Shown here: positions 23,920 through 33,342 of the stretch, one piece after another
Layout: each line of letters starts with the position of its first letter
Position numbering within the stretch: position 1 is the first letter of the stretch
Origin: Deltaproteobacteria bacterium
GTDB lineage: Bacteria; Desulfobacterota; Syntrophia; Syntrophales; UBA5619
DNA length: 64,000 nucleotides
Assembly (NCBI GenBank): GCA_021372695.1
Contig: JAJFTY010000011.1
Span: 10,942-74,941, forward strand
Direction: 5' to 3'
The notes under the pieces: generated by a model
The model's input: the letters and a program-made list of their open reading frames with translations, nothing else
Told to the model about the DNA's origin: nothing
Database searches by the model: none
Translations under genes and position numbers: made by a program

Positions 23920-24602
23920 GTTTTCTTGTCCACAAACATGTAGGTTTTGATGATGCAGGAGGTGCGGATGATCCACCCCTTGCCCTTCACGTTCTTGGCC
24001 TCTCCCATCGTGATATCTTCGACATTGACGATCCGGGGCAGTTTGGCGACCTTGGCGTAGAAGGAAACCGTATTGTGGAAACTGCCGGCAATCTGCACCT
24101 TGATGGGGATCTCATCATAGAACTTTTCCGGCACGGCCGCTTTTGCCGCTGCGGCCTTGGCATCCGCCGGTTTGGCAGCCTGCGCCTTGGCGTCCGCAGG
24201 CTTCGGGGCTGTGCCCGGCTTCGGTTCCGGCAACTTCGGTTCCGGCGGCTTCGGTTCGAACAGCAGGAAATTCACGCCGGCCTCTTCACCGGAGAGGACC
24301 ACCGAGGCGAGAAGTCCGGCGATCTCACGCGAATTGGGGAGCTTCATGAGGGCCAGTTTGAAGGATTCACGCAGCACGTTGACCTCCCGCATATACCGGT
24401 CGAGCTGCGCCACCACTTTTTGCTTTTCAACGATCTGCCGATCCAGATCCGTCAGTTTGGCGGAGAGAGCGGTCTGCTTCGTCACAATGGCCTGGAAGAA
24501 GAACATGTAATAAAAGTAGCCCAGGAGCAGGCAGATCCCGACCACGATCAGCGCCTTCATCTTGAGGGAGAGTTTTCTCAGGTCATCGAGGTTGATGTCC
24601 AT
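23916..24602 (-). CDS. pilO: Type IV pilus inner-membrane protein PilO
   Basis: The 228-residue protein has one transmembrane helix (about residues 17-38), a coiled coil (45-90; ALSAKLTDLDRQIVEKQKVV) and a ferredoxin-like C-terminal domain. An unusual Pro/Ala/Lys-rich insert (about 118-158, with repeated EPK and PADAKA units) interrupts the C-terminal domain. PilO pairs with PilN in the inner membrane. Four bases separate it from pilN. Confidence 0.92.
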   Translation of the reverse strand: MDINLDDLRKLSLKMKALIVVGICLLLGYFYYMFFFQAIVTKQTALSAKLTDLDRQIVEKQKVVAQLDRYMREVNVLRESFKLALMKLPNSREIAGLLASVVLSGEEAGVNFLLFEPKPPEPKLPEPKPGTAPKPADAKAQAAKPADAKAAAAKAAVPEKFYDEIPIKVQIAGSFHNTVSFYAKVAKLPRIVNVEDITMGEAKNVKGKGWIIRTSCIIKTYMFVDKKT

Positions 24603-24605
24603 AGG

Positions 24606-25154
24606 CTATATCCCTTTTTTCAGAACACAGGTCAGGATGAATTGCTGCAGCTTCACGCCGGCCACCTCTTTTTCGCGGGCGACCACCAGGTCCACCGATT
24701 GGACGAAATCCGCCTTCTCGATGTTCTTCATGAAGCGCGCTACCGTTCCGTTGTCTTTGGCCATCCCCTCGATGCGCAGTTCCTGTGCCGTCTGAGTGAC
24801 CTTTTCCAGCCACGCCTCTTTCGACGGAACCAGAAGATTCAGCTCATCGAGCATGTGCACCGGGAAGAGGCGATTGGTTTCGAGGGTGTTGATCACCCCC
24901 AATTTCTGCTCCAATTCCCGTTTGTCTCTCTTGAACCCTTCGATATCGCCGACTTTTTTGTTCAATACGACCAGTTTGGCTTCCGCATCCTTGATCTTCG
25001 CCTCCATGTCGCCGATGCTCATGGTGAAAAAGAGATGCACGAAGAGGATGAGCAGCAGGAACACCACCACCGCACCGGCGAGGGCGAGGATCTGGTATTG
25101 CAGATTTTCCTTCTTGGCCTTTTCCCTATACGGAAGCAGGTTGATTCGAATCAT
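24606..25154 (-). CDS. pilN: Type IV pilus inner-membrane protein PilN
   Basis: The 182-residue protein begins MIRINLLPYREKAKKENLQY, the classic PilN N-terminal tail that docks into PilM, followed by a transmembrane helix (residues 25-47), a coiled coil and a C-terminal periplasmic domain. It lies 40 bp after pilM. Confidence 0.94.
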   Translation of the reverse strand: MIRINLLPYREKAKKENLQYQILALAGAVVVFLLLILFVHLFFTMSIGDMEAKIKDAEAKLVVLNKKVGDIEGFKRDKRELEQKLGVINTLETNRLFPVHMLDELNLLVPSKEAWLEKVTQTAQELRIEGMAKDNGTVARFMKNIEKADFVQSVDLVVAREKEVAGVKLQQFILTCVLKKGI

Positions 25155-25194
25155 GGGTGTGCTCTCATTAATCGGTCAAGGAACGCAGCCGCCA

Positions 25195-26274
25195 TCACTG
25201 ATCGCCTATCTTGCGCAAGGCCAGCCCAACACCGACGGCGGCAATGGGACCGACACTCTCCGCCTCCTCCGGTTTGAGAACCTTGCTGTTCAATTGGATC
25301 TTCTTGAACGGATTGATGATCTCCGTCTCGATCCCGAGACGATGGCCCAGATCGGCGACGATGCCGGGGATCAGGGCGCCGCCGCCGGAGAGCAGAACTT
25401 TGCTGATGTTTTCCGCGCCGAAGGTGGAGCGGAAATATTCCACCGAGCGCTCGATCTCGGAGCAGATCGGATCGGCATACGCGATCAGCCCGTCACGGAA
25501 TGCCACCCTGGCCTGTTCGTCGTCGCCGATCCCTTCGATCTTGGCCCTTTCCGCCTCTTCAAACGGCACGCCGAGATTTGCCGCCAATGCCTCGGTCACG
25601 GAATTGCCGCCCAGGGTGAAATCCCGCGTGAAGATCGAAGACCCGCCCTTGAGCGCATTGAGGTTGGTGATGCTGGCCCCGATGTTGATCAGAACGGCCA
25701 CATCGTTTTCGTCGAAGTCGTAGTTCTCCTCATACATCGTTTCCAGGGCGAAGGAATCGACATCCATGATGGTCGGGATCAGCCCCGCCGCTTCGATGGC
25801 CTCGGTATAGCCCTCGATGATCTCTTTCTTGGCCGCGACGATGAGGACTTCCATCTGGCTCGGATTGTAGGGATTTTCCCCAAGGATCTGGAAATCGTAG
25901 TCGACGGTTGCCATGTCGTCGAAGGGCAGATACTTCCCGGCCTCATCGTGGATGAGCCCCCGGAGTTCCTCTTCGCCCATCTGCGCGAAGGTCGCCTTCT
26001 TCACGATCACGGCATGTCCGGAGATGGAGGTGACGACCCGTTTTCGTTTGCAGCCGGACTCCTTGTAGAGTTCCTCGATGGTTGCCGTCAGGGCTTCCGG
26101 CTCCGCCACGGCGCCGTCTACGATGACCCCCTTGGCCGTGGGGATCTGGGCAAAGCGGCCGAGGATGAGGCCCTTCGGGGTGTCCTGTATCTCCGCAAGC
26201 TTGATGGAACTGGAGCCGATGTCCAGTCCGGCAAGCTGTTTCCCCGCTGCGAACAAGCCCTTGATATCGAACAT
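25195..26274 (-). CDS. pilM: Type IV pilus actin-like ATPase PilM
   Basis: The 359-residue protein is actin-like: LAGLDIGSSSIKLAEIQDTP (phosphate-1), SISGHAVIVKKATFAQMGEE, VLINIGASITNLNAL (phosphate-2) and VLLSGGGALIPGIVADLGHR (adenosine loop). It is cytoplasmic and binds the PilN tail at the base of the pilus machine. It is the first of five pil genes. Confidence 0.94.
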   Translation of the reverse strand: MFDIKGLFAAGKQLAGLDIGSSSIKLAEIQDTPKGLILGRFAQIPTAKGVIVDGAVAEPEALTATIEELYKESGCKRKRVVTSISGHAVIVKKATFAQMGEEELRGLIHDEAGKYLPFDDMATVDYDFQILGENPYNPSQMEVLIVAAKKEIIEGYTEAIEAAGLIPTIMDVDSFALETMYEENYDFDENDVAVLINIGASITNLNALKGGSSIFTRDFTLGGNSVTEALAANLGVPFEEAERAKIEGIGDDEQARVAFRDGLIAYADPICSEIERSVEYFRSTFGAENISKVLLSGGGALIPGIVADLGHRLGIETEIINPFKKIQLNSKVLKPEEAESVGPIAAVGVGLALRKIGDQ

Positions 26275-26330
26275 GCAGTCACCGTCTCATGATAAAAGGT
26301 ACGGCCCCGCTTCGAACGGCAGCCGCAGTC

Positions 26331-26597
26331 CTATTGCGCCGTGCTGTAAACCAGATCCCCCTTCTTGACCATACCCAATTCACTTCGGGCAATCATCTCG
26401 ACGTAGGAAAGGTTTTCCCTCAACAGAGAGATGTTTTTCTTCAGGGCAATGTTCTCGAGAGTCATTTCGTGATTGATTTTCTTGAGGGCCATCATTTTTC
26501 CCCGCATGCGGTAGTTGTCGATGAGGCCTCGGTCCCCGAACGTGATGAGGCCGCCCATGATCAGGACGAAGACGACGAGATATCTTCCCACCTTCAT
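26331..26597 (-). CDS. ftsB: FtsB/DivIC family septum formation protein
   Basis: The 88-residue protein has an N-terminal transmembrane helix (residues 5-22), then a coiled coil (about 33-65) and a short C-terminal region ending ARSELGMVKKGDLVYS, typical of FtsB/DivIC (the GMVKxGE-like motif). It acts in the divisome with FtsL and FtsQ. An alternative TTG start at 26618 would add seven residues. It lies 56 bp before pilM and may share its promoter. Confidence 0.82.
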   Translation of the reverse strand: MKVGRYLVVFVLIMGGLITFGDRGLIDNYRMRGKMMALKKINHEMTLENIALKKNISLLRENLSYVEMIARSELGMVKKGDLVYSTAQ

Positions 26598-26650
26598 GCC
26601 GATGATACCTCTCACCAAATCCCTGGACGCTTCCGGAGTACGATGGTGTG

Positions 26651-26679
26651 GATATATATAAAAAAAACACTGCGTGCAA
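26651..26679 (-). promoter_or_regulatory. Candidate promoter for ftsB and the pil genes
   Basis: On the minus strand TTGCAC (26679-26674) is followed after 17 bp, mostly T and A, by TATATC (26656-26651). It lies about 55 bp upstream of the ftsB start. The -10 is weak, so this is tentative. Confidence 0.4.
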
Positions 26680-26902
26680 GGCCTAATTACGCCGATCTTC
26701 CGCGTCCAGACCTCCGCGCCCGGTGGAAATCCGGGCGTTGCAGCCCATCAATAATGATAAATGACTCAATTGTCAAGGGAAATCACGAACAGGCAGTGAA
26801 CCACTTCACATTTTCGGTCAGATACCGACCGGCGGGCGGGACGGATCGTGCTTCCCGGAAGCGATCTGGGGCCGCAGATTCCGGTGATCAGGCGCCTCGG
26901 AA

Positions 26903-26922
26903 GGCCGATCGGAGGATCGGCC
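26903..26922 (-). terminator. GC-rich hairpin after the DUF39 gene
   Basis: Perfect 8-bp arms (GGCCGATC/GATCGGCC) surround a 4-base loop, 18 bp past the DUF39 stop. There is no T-run, so it may be a Rho-dependent pause or a 3'-end stabiliser. Confidence 0.4.
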
Positions 26923-26939
26923 GAACGCGGTGCGGCATA

Positions 26940-28115
26940 TCACGGAGAAACAGTCGGGAGAAGCTGTTGAGGTTCGCCCAGCAGGAAATCCCCCCGTTCG
27001 ATCCACTCCTTGAGGATGTTGGCGATCTCCCGCGCCTTGAAGTAACTCGACAGCGGCGCAGTGGAGATCTTCTGCCCGTTGAGCGCGATCGTTCCGCTCC
27101 GCAGCTCCCCGTAACTGACTTCTCCCAGACTCTTGGCCACGCCCTTGGGATAATCCATGCTGTAGTCGTAGACCTGCGTGAAGATCTCCTCATCCGTGAC
27201 CGCCGTAAAGCGGGCCATCTCCTCGTTCAGCACCGGTATGGGGATGCCGATCCCGACATACAGGGAGACGCCGTAGCCCAGGATGCTTGCGCCGGACAGC
27301 CACTCCGGGCTCATCTCCTTGAGGTTGCCGATCGTGGCGATCGTCCCTGATCCCTCCCGCGGGACCCCGTTTTTGCCCCGGCGGGCGTTGGGGTTGTGCT
27401 GCGTTCCCGGCCAGGCCACGAAGCCCTGGGCGCCGCCCAGGAAGATCCGGGTCCCGACGCCGATTGTCTTGTAATAGGGATCGTTCAGCAGCGGGCTCAG
27501 CTGGCCGGATGTCGCATAATTGGCGTTGGCCATCCGCGGCCGAAGCATTCCCATGTAGGTGTAGATGGTCTTGTCCGAGACGTTGACCGCGCAATTGTAG
27601 TTCTGATAGGCGTTGCGCGGGTTGAAGAGGATCGCATCCCGGAGATCCTGAAGGGTGATGTTCCGTTCGTGCCTTCTGGCCGGGTAACAGTCGGTGCCGT
27701 AGCTTTCCGCCCTGAGCCGGATCACGTTCCCCGCGACCAGGTCCTGCAGCACGTGACCGCCGCCGTAATTGAACTCGCCCGGATAGACGCTGTTGAGCGG
27801 GTCTTCCTCGACGACCTCCGTGGCACCGAGATAGCAGTCCACCGCGGCGACGCCGGCATAGGCCGGCACGTCATTGAACCAGACCTTCGAGGCGCGGATC
27901 TTCGGGGAGGTATGGCCGAAATTCAGAAAGGCGCCCGAGGAGCACATCGGACTGAACGTGCCCGTGGTCACCACGTCCACCTTCCTGGCCGCCTCTACCT
28001 CTCCGTGCCGCTCCACAACGTCGATCATCTCCTCGGCGGTCACGACGACGGCCTTCCCCTGACGGATCTTCTCGTTGATCTCCCGAAAAGTCTTGTTGAC
28101 CCGATATTTTTTCAT
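26940..28115 (-). CDS. DUF39 homocysteine biosynthesis protein
   Basis: The 391-residue protein belongs to the DUF39/HcyBio family, which in methanogens and several anaerobic bacteria makes homocysteine from aspartate semialdehyde and sulfide. Conserved Cys-containing segments are visible: TGTFSPMCSSGAFLNFGHTS, then AVDCYLGATEVVEEDP and GTDCYPARRHERNITLQDLR. The usual partner, a NIL/CBS or ferredoxin protein, is not adjacent. The ATG at 28115 is preferred because the family starts near MKKYRVNKTFREIN. It lies 11 bp past dut. Confidence 0.87.
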   Translation of the reverse strand: MKKYRVNKTFREINEKIRQGKAVVVTAEEMIDVVERHGEVEAARKVDVVTTGTFSPMCSSGAFLNFGHTSPKIRASKVWFNDVPAYAGVAAVDCYLGATEVVEEDPLNSVYPGEFNYGGGHVLQDLVAGNVIRLRAESYGTDCYPARRHERNITLQDLRDAILFNPRNAYQNYNCAVNVSDKTIYTYMGMLRPRMANANYATSGQLSPLLNDPYYKTIGVGTRIFLGGAQGFVAWPGTQHNPNARRGKNGVPREGSGTIATIGNLKEMSPEWLSGASILGYGVSLYVGIGIPIPVLNEEMARFTAVTDEEIFTQVYDYSMDYPKGVAKSLGEVSYGELRSGTIALNGQKISTAPLSSYFKAREIANILKEWIERGDFLLGEPQQLLPTVSP

Positions 28116-28126
28116 GCGGCACCCAT

Positions 28127-28576
28127 TCAGTCCGTATGGCCGAACCCCCCGTTGCCCCTCTCCGTGCCGGGCAGCTCTCCGCAAGCGGCCCAGGCAACGC
28201 GGCAAACGCGATGCACCACCATTTGTGCGATGCGGTCGCCCCGCCGCACGACAAAGGGCTCCGTCCCGTGGTTGATCAGGATCACGCCGACCTCGCCGCG
28301 GTAATCCGCGTCGATCGTTCCCGGGGCGTTGACCAGCGTCACGCCGAATTTCAAGGCCAGTCCGCTCCGGGGCCGTACTTCGGCCTCATAACCCACGGGC
28401 AGGGCCACCTCAACCCCCGTCGGGATCAGACTCCTCTCGCCGGGGAGGAGCGTGGTCGGCTTGGCCACCGCAGCGAACAGATCCATCCCCGCCGCCTGGG
28501 CTGTCATGTAGGAGGGGAGGGGCAGATCGTCCGTTCCCGGCACTCTCCGGACGGATACGCGGACTTCTTCTATCAC
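28127..28576 (-). CDS. dut: Deoxyuridine 5'-triphosphate nucleotidohydrolase
   Basis: The 149-residue protein carries all five dUTPase motifs: [53 protein letters not shown] and [11 protein letters not shown]. It hydrolyses dUTP to dUMP as a homotrimer. I place the start at the GTG at 28576 just past the M16 peptidase stop; a TTG at 28582 is possible. The longer frame overlaps the peptidase gene. Confidence 0.9.
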   Translation of the reverse strand: MIEEVRVSVRRVPGTDDLPLPSYMTAQAAGMDLFAAVAKPTTLLPGERSLIPTGVEVALPVGYEAEVRPRSGLALKFGVTLVNAPGTIDADYRGEVGVILINHGTEPFVVRRGDRIAQMVVHRVCRVAWAACGELPGTERGNGGFGHTD

Positions 28577-28598
28577 AACCAACCCCGTTTGAGAATGG

Positions 28599-29840
28599 TC
28601 AAAACGCCAAGTCTTCCTCTGAAACCGGACCGATCGCGGCAACCGTCAGGGCCTCCGGCCGGAACATCCGCGCCGCAAGTTCGCGGATCTCCTCCCGCCC
28701 GACCGCATCGATCCGTTTGATGATCTCCTCGGGCGTCATCTGCCTTCCGAAGTAAATCTCGTTCTTCGCGAGCGAGGTCATACGATGGTCCGTGCTCTCC
28801 ATACCGAGCAGAAAATTCCCCTTGAGCAGTTCCTTGGCCGACTTCAGCTCTTTTTCCGTCAGCAGCTCTGCCGAGGCGCGCTCCAGCCCTGCCCGGATGA
28901 GCCCCAGCACTTCTCGGACACGGGCACCGTCGGTCCCCGCGTAGACGCCGAACATGCCGGCATCCCGATAGGGGGAGAGATAGGAGCCGACATCGTAGGC
29001 CAGGCCCCGCTTCTCCCGGATCTCCTGAAAAAGCCGGGAACTCATGCTCCCGCCCAGAACGGCATTGAGCAGAAACGCCGCGTGACGCTCCGGGCTCGTG
29101 GCCGAAGGGGAGGGAGCTCCGACGATCAGATGCGCCTGCTCCAGTTCCTTCTGGAGAACCGCCCTTCCGGGCGTGGCCGCAGGAACCTCCGCCGATCCGG
29201 CAGGGGGGCTCAGGGCAGCCGATCCGAAGGATTTCCGGACCAGTTCCACGAACCGTTCGTGGTCGAGATTTCCGGCTGCGGTGAGAACGAGGTTGCCTCC
29301 CCCGTAATGGCTCCGGTAAGAGCCGAAGAGATCATCGCGGCGGAACGCTTCCACGCTCTCCCTCGTGCCCAGGATCGGGAGGCCGAGGGAGCCTCCTTTC
29401 CAGAAGAGCGCGTCGAAGAAATCGTGGATGTGGTCATCGGGGGTGTCTTCGACCATCCGGATCTCCTGGAGGATCACCGACCGTTCCCGGTCGATCTCCT
29501 CTTCGGCGAAACGCGAGCCCGTGAAGATATCGGCCAGGAGATCGACGGCCATCTCCAGATGGTAATCCGGAATCTTGATGTAAAAGGAGGTGAGTTCTTT
29601 GCCCGTGGCGGCGTTCATGACCCCGCCGACGGAATCGACGGCAGAGGCGATATCGAAGGCGGAGCGGCGCTCCGTCCCCTTGAACAGCATGTGTTCGATG
29701 AAGTGGGCCATCCCGCTGGTCAGGCAATCTTCCCGGCGGGAGCCCCCTTCCACCCAGGCTCCGATGGAGATCGACCGGACATGGTCGATCTCCTCGGAAA
29801 GGACCCGGATACCGTTATCTAAAATGGTCCTACTGACCAT
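28599..29840 (-). CDS. M16 family zinc peptidase
   Basis: The 413-residue protein has the inverted zinc motif [10 protein letters not shown] (HxxEH, residues 46-50) with the downstream Glu in the [11 protein letters not shown] region. It has the usual M16 core of two similar halves, like the YmxG/PqqL-type processing peptidases often found after pnp. It begins inside the end of pnp (11-bp overlap). The in vivo substrate is unknown. Confidence 0.9.
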   Translation of the reverse strand: MVSRTILDNGIRVLSEEIDHVRSISIGAWVEGGSRREDCLTSGMAHFIEHMLFKGTERRSAFDIASAVDSVGGVMNAATGKELTSFYIKIPDYHLEMAVDLLADIFTGSRFAEEEIDRERSVILQEIRMVEDTPDDHIHDFFDALFWKGGSLGLPILGTRESVEAFRRDDLFGSYRSHYGGGNLVLTAAGNLDHERFVELVRKSFGSAALSPPAGSAEVPAATPGRAVLQKELEQAHLIVGAPSPSATSPERHAAFLLNAVLGGSMSSRLFQEIREKRGLAYDVGSYLSPYRDAGMFGVYAGTDGARVREVLGLIRAGLERASAELLTEKELKSAKELLKGNFLLGMESTDHRMTSLAKNEIYFGRQMTPEEIIKRIDAVGREEIRELAARMFRPEALTVAAIGPVSEEDLAF

Positions 29841-31950
29841 TCTCGGCCAGCGCTTCCTTGCGGCTCAGGCGGATCTTCCCCTGCTTATCCACCTCCAGCA
29901 CCTTGACCCTCACCTCATCACCTTCTTTCAGGATATCGGTGACCTTGTTCACCCTCTCCTTGGCGAGCTGCGAGATGTGCAGGAGCCCCTCCGTTCCCGG
30001 CAGGATTTCGACGAAGGCGCCGAAATCGACGATCTTCTTGACCGTCCCGCTGTAGATCTTGCCGACCTCGGCATCCTCGGTCAGCCACTTCACCATGGCC
30101 ACGGCGCGCGCCGACGCTTCCGCATCGCTGGAGGCGATGGTGACGGTACCGTCATCCTCCACGTTGATCTCGACGCCTGTCTCCGCCACGATCTGGCGGA
30201 TGTTCTTGCCGCCCGAACCGATGACGTCGCGCACCTTCTCCGGACGGACCTTCACCGTCGTGATCCGCGGGGCATAGATGGAGATGTCCGGCTTCGGCGC
30301 GGCGAGGGTCTCGCGCAGCTTGCCGATGATGAAAACCCTCCCCTCCCGGGCCTGGGCAAGCGCCTTGCGGAGAACGTCCCCGGTCAGGTTGTCGATCTTG
30401 ATGTCCATCTGCAGGGAGGTCACGCCCTTTTCGGTCCCGCAGACCTTGAAGTCCATGTCACCGGCATGGTCTTCGTCACCCAGGATGTCGGAGAGGATGA
30501 CCACCTGATCGCCCTCCTTCAGAAGCCCCATGGCGATCCCGGCCACGGTGTCCCGGATCGGAACCCCGGCGTCCATGAGCGAAAGACAGCCACCGCAGAC
30601 CGTCGCCATCGAAGAGGAACCGTTGGACGACAGGATGTCGGAGACGACACGGATCGTGTAGGGAAAGCTCTCCTTGGGGGGCAGAACCGGCAGGAGCGCC
30701 CGGCGCGACAGGCCGCCGTGGCCGATCTCCCGCCTTCCCGGACTCCTTAGGGGTTTGGCCTCGCCCACGCTGAAGGGCGGGAAATTGTAGTGGAGCAGGA
30801 AGGAGCGCCGCTCCTCGCCCGCGATGTAATCCATCCGCTGTTCGTCATGGACGGTCCCCAGGGTCACCGTCACCAGCGCCTGCGTCTCGCCCCGGTTGAA
30901 GAGAGCCGAGCCGTGGGCGCGGGGCAGGAGCCCGACCTCGGAGCTGATCGGCCGGATCTGCGTGGTGGAGCGGCCGTCGATTCTCCGGTTCTCCTTGAGG
31001 ATCATCTCCCTGAGGATGCGCCGCTCGATCGACTCGATGATCTCCAGAACCTTGCCCTTGCAGGCAGGATCTTCCGCCGTCAAGGCCTCCACGGTCTTCT
31101 TGCGCACCTCGTCAAGCTTGGCATACCGCTCCATCTTCCGCGCCAGGCCGTATCCTTCGGTGAGCCCCGCCAGGGCCGCTGCGGAAACCTTCGCCGCAAG
31201 GGCTTCGTCCACCACCCGCGCCGGAACGGTCCGTTTGGGCTTGCCCACCTCGGCGCGCATCTTGTCCTGAAGGTCGATCACCGGACGCATCTGTTCGAGA
31301 CCGAAGTCGATCGCGTCGACGATCACATCTTCTCCGACCTCCTCCGCCCCGCCTTCCATCATGACGAGGTTGACGTCGTAGGGCCTCCCCTGCGTGCCGG
31401 GGACGATTTTCCGCCCCACCAGGAAGAGGTTGAGATCGCTCTTTTCCTGAAGTGCCTGCGAGGGGTTGCAGACGAACGTGCCCTCCACGCGGCCGACCCG
31501 GACGCCGGCGATCGGCCCCTTGAAGGGGATGTCCGAAATCTCGAGCGCCGCTGAAGCGGCGAGCATGGCAGCCACGTCGGAATCATTCTCGCTGTCCACG
31601 GAAAGGACAGATGCCATGATCTGGCTTTCGTGGAAATAGTGTTTGGGGAAGAGCGGGCGGATGGAACGGTCGATGATCCGCGAGGTCAGGATCTCCTTCT
31701 CGTTGAGGCGCCCTTCGCGTTTGAAAAACCCCCCCGGTATCTTCCCCGCGGCATAGGTCATTTCCTGATAATCCACGGTGAGGGGCAGAAAGTCGACCCC
31801 CTCACGGATCGTTTTCAAGGACACGGCGGTCACCAGAACCACCGTCTCCCCGTATGTCACCAGGGCCGCTCCGTCCGCCTGTCCTGCGACATAGTCCATT
31901 TTGAGGGAGATATTCCTCCCCGCAAAATTCGTACTGAACACTTTGCTCAT
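29830..31950 (-). CDS. pnp: Polyribonucleotide nucleotidyltransferase
   Basis: The 706-residue protein has two RNase PH domains (about 10-215 and 300-535; SNGSSSMATVCGGCLSLMDA in the second catalytic core), a KH domain (VRDVIGSGGKNIRQIVAETG) and a C-terminal S1 domain (GKIYSGTVKKIVDFGAFVEI). It degrades RNA from the 3' end using phosphate. It follows rpsO, the classic pair. The ATG at 31950 is chosen at the family start, MSKVFSTNFAGRNISLKMD. Confidence 0.95.
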   Translation of the reverse strand: MSKVFSTNFAGRNISLKMDYVAGQADGAALVTYGETVVLVTAVSLKTIREGVDFLPLTVDYQEMTYAAGKIPGGFFKREGRLNEKEILTSRIIDRSIRPLFPKHYFHESQIMASVLSVDSENDSDVAAMLAASAALEISDIPFKGPIAGVRVGRVEGTFVCNPSQALQEKSDLNLFLVGRKIVPGTQGRPYDVNLVMMEGGAEEVGEDVIVDAIDFGLEQMRPVIDLQDKMRAEVGKPKRTVPARVVDEALAAKVSAAALAGLTEGYGLARKMERYAKLDEVRKKTVEALTAEDPACKGKVLEIIESIERRILREMILKENRRIDGRSTTQIRPISSEVGLLPRAHGSALFNRGETQALVTVTLGTVHDEQRMDYIAGEERRSFLLHYNFPPFSVGEAKPLRSPGRREIGHGGLSRRALLPVLPPKESFPYTIRVVSDILSSNGSSSMATVCGGCLSLMDAGVPIRDTVAGIAMGLLKEGDQVVILSDILGDEDHAGDMDFKVCGTEKGVTSLQMDIKIDNLTGDVLRKALAQAREGRVFIIGKLRETLAAPKPDISIYAPRITTVKVRPEKVRDVIGSGGKNIRQIVAETGVEINVEDDGTVTIASSDAEASARAVAMVKWLTEDAEVGKIYSGTVKKIVDFGAFVEILPGTEGLLHISQLAKERVNKVTDILKEGDEVRVKVLEVDKQGKIRLSRKEALAENGQ

Positions 31951-31992
31951 ATTGTCCTCTCTATGGTTGTTAGGTAGCACAAGGCATGAGAA

Positions 31993-32060
31993 GGAGTAGG
32001 CAGTAGGCAGTAGGGAGCAGACAGGAAACGCCTGCTTCATACTCCTTACTTCCTACTCCC
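31993..32060. repeat. GGCAGTA tandem repeat with facing arm
   Basis: A short tandem of GTAGGCA-type units (31994-32016) faces an imperfect inverse copy (32042-32060), matching about 15 of 18 positions. It lies between rpsO and pnp and could form a hairpin in their joint transcript. Confidence 0.55.
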
Positions 32061-32090
32061 GATCGATACCCTGCACCCTTCAGCCCAGGT

Positions 32091-32357
32091 TTATTTCCTG
32101 AGCCCGAGACGTTGAATCACCGTTCTGTAGCGCTCCACGTCCTTGTTCTTCACGTAGTCCAGAAGCCTCCGCCGCTGGCCGACCAGCTTCAGGAGCCCCC
32201 GCCGGGAGTGATGGTCCTTCTTATGGGCCTTGAAATGCTCCGTGAGGTACTCGATTCTGGCGCTGAGGAGTGCAATCTGGACCTCCGGTGATCCCGTATC
32301 CTTTTCGTGCAGCTGGTAATTTCCGATGATCCCTTTTCTCTTCTCTACATCCAACAC
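32091..32357 (-). CDS. rpsO: 30S ribosomal protein uS15
   Basis: The 88-residue protein is a complete uS15 ([60 protein letters not shown]). It binds 16S rRNA early in 30S assembly. It sits between truB and pnp, as in many proteobacteria. Confidence 0.96.
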   Translation of the reverse strand: MLDVEKRKGIIGNYQLHEKDTGSPEVQIALLSARIEYLTEHFKAHKKDHHSRRGLLKLVGQRRRLLDYVKNKDVERYRTVIQRLGLRK

Positions 32358-32412
32358 TTCTTTGATCCTCCTTCATTCAATCGCGAAAGACGCAGCACTT
32401 TGTCGTCCCGCA

Positions 32413-33342
32413 TCAATCGTTCAACACCCGCAAGATCCTTGCCGCCTGTCCCTTACCCTGCTGAGCCAATTCGTCCGATGCGCAGAGCATCCGGGCGACC
32501 GCCACCAAGTGCTTGCCCAGGAGTATGAACTTTATCACATCTCCTGCGGCAAGAAAAGGAATATGATAACGGGCTAGAACCTCACCCTCCGGCTGGTAGC
32601 CGTTCCGCAACTTCTCCGCCAACGGCGGATCCACATCGATGACGGCAAGGTCGGGCAGGAGATCCGCCGGCGGCACCAGGTGCGCCGTCAGCCTTTTCCG
32701 CCTCTCCTCCGCCGTCAAACCTGCCAGCGACACCGCCTTCTCCTCGCGGAAGTCGCCGCTGCGCGTCCGGCGCAGGGCCGACATGCAGCCGCCGCAGCCG
32801 AGCACTTCACCCGCCTCCGCGCAGAGAGAGCGGATGTAGGTGCCCTTCGAACAGGAAACCGCAAAGGTCACCTCGGGGAGCCGGATCTCTTCGATCCGGA
32901 TACTGTAAACCTCGACCTCGCGCGACGGCGCCTCGACGTCGATTCCCCGCCGCGTCCAGTCATAGAGGGCCTTCCCCCGGACCTTCACCGCCGAGTAGCG
33001 GGGCGGCGCCTGCTGGCGCTTCCCCACGAGGCCCGCAAGCGCCGTTGCCAGTTGTCCCGCAGTCACGCGGGGCTCCTCCCGGACGAGGACGCTCCCCTCC
33101 GTGTCGAGGGTGTCCGTCCGGACCCCCAAGAGAAGCGTGGCCCTGTATTCCTTGCTGTCCAGTGACAGAAACTGGACCAGCTTCGTCGCCTCATCGAGGC
33201 AGACCGGAAGGACCCCTGTCGCCAGCGGGTCGAGCGTCCCGGTGTGGCCCGCCTTCCGGACGCCGAGCGCCCGCTTGACCTCCTCCACCACATCCCGGGA
33301 GGTCGGGCCCGACGGCTTATCGACGACAACGACCCCGTTCAT
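32413..33342 (-). CDS. truB: tRNA pseudouridine(55) synthase
   Basis: The 309-residue protein has the catalytic Asp in KAGHTGTLDPLATGVLPVCL and further TruB blocks (DSKEYRATLLLGVRTDTLDT, PPRYSAVKVRGKALYDWTRR, VSCSKGTYIRSLCAEAGEVL), then a PUA-like C-terminal domain. It makes pseudouridine 55 in the T-loop. The ATG at 33342 overlaps the nrnA stop. Confidence 0.94.
   Translation of the reverse strand: MNGVVVVDKPSGPTSRDVVEEVKRALGVRKAGHTGTLDPLATGVLPVCLDEATKLVQFLSLDSKEYRATLLLGVRTDTLDTEGSVLVREEPRVTAGQLATALAGLVGKRQQAPPRYSAVKVRGKALYDWTRRGIDVEAPSREVEVYSIRIEEIRLPEVTFAVSCSKGTYIRSLCAEAGEVLGCGGCMSALRRTRSGDFREEKAVSLAGLTAEERRKRLTAHLVPPADLLPDLAVIDVDPPLAEKLRNGYQPEGEVLARYHIPFLAAGDVIKFILLGKHLVAVARMLCASDELAQQGKGQAARILRVLND

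Larger units (their letters stand above)
26598..26939. other. Intergenic region with ftsB promoter and hairpin
   Basis: The 342 bp between ftsB and the DUF39 gene hold a candidate promoter (26651-26679) and a hairpin (26903-26922) with perfect 8-bp arms, GGCCGATC and GATCGGCC. The hairpin lies 18 bp past the DUF39 stop and may end that transcript, although no U-run follows. I see no gene. Confidence 0.5.
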
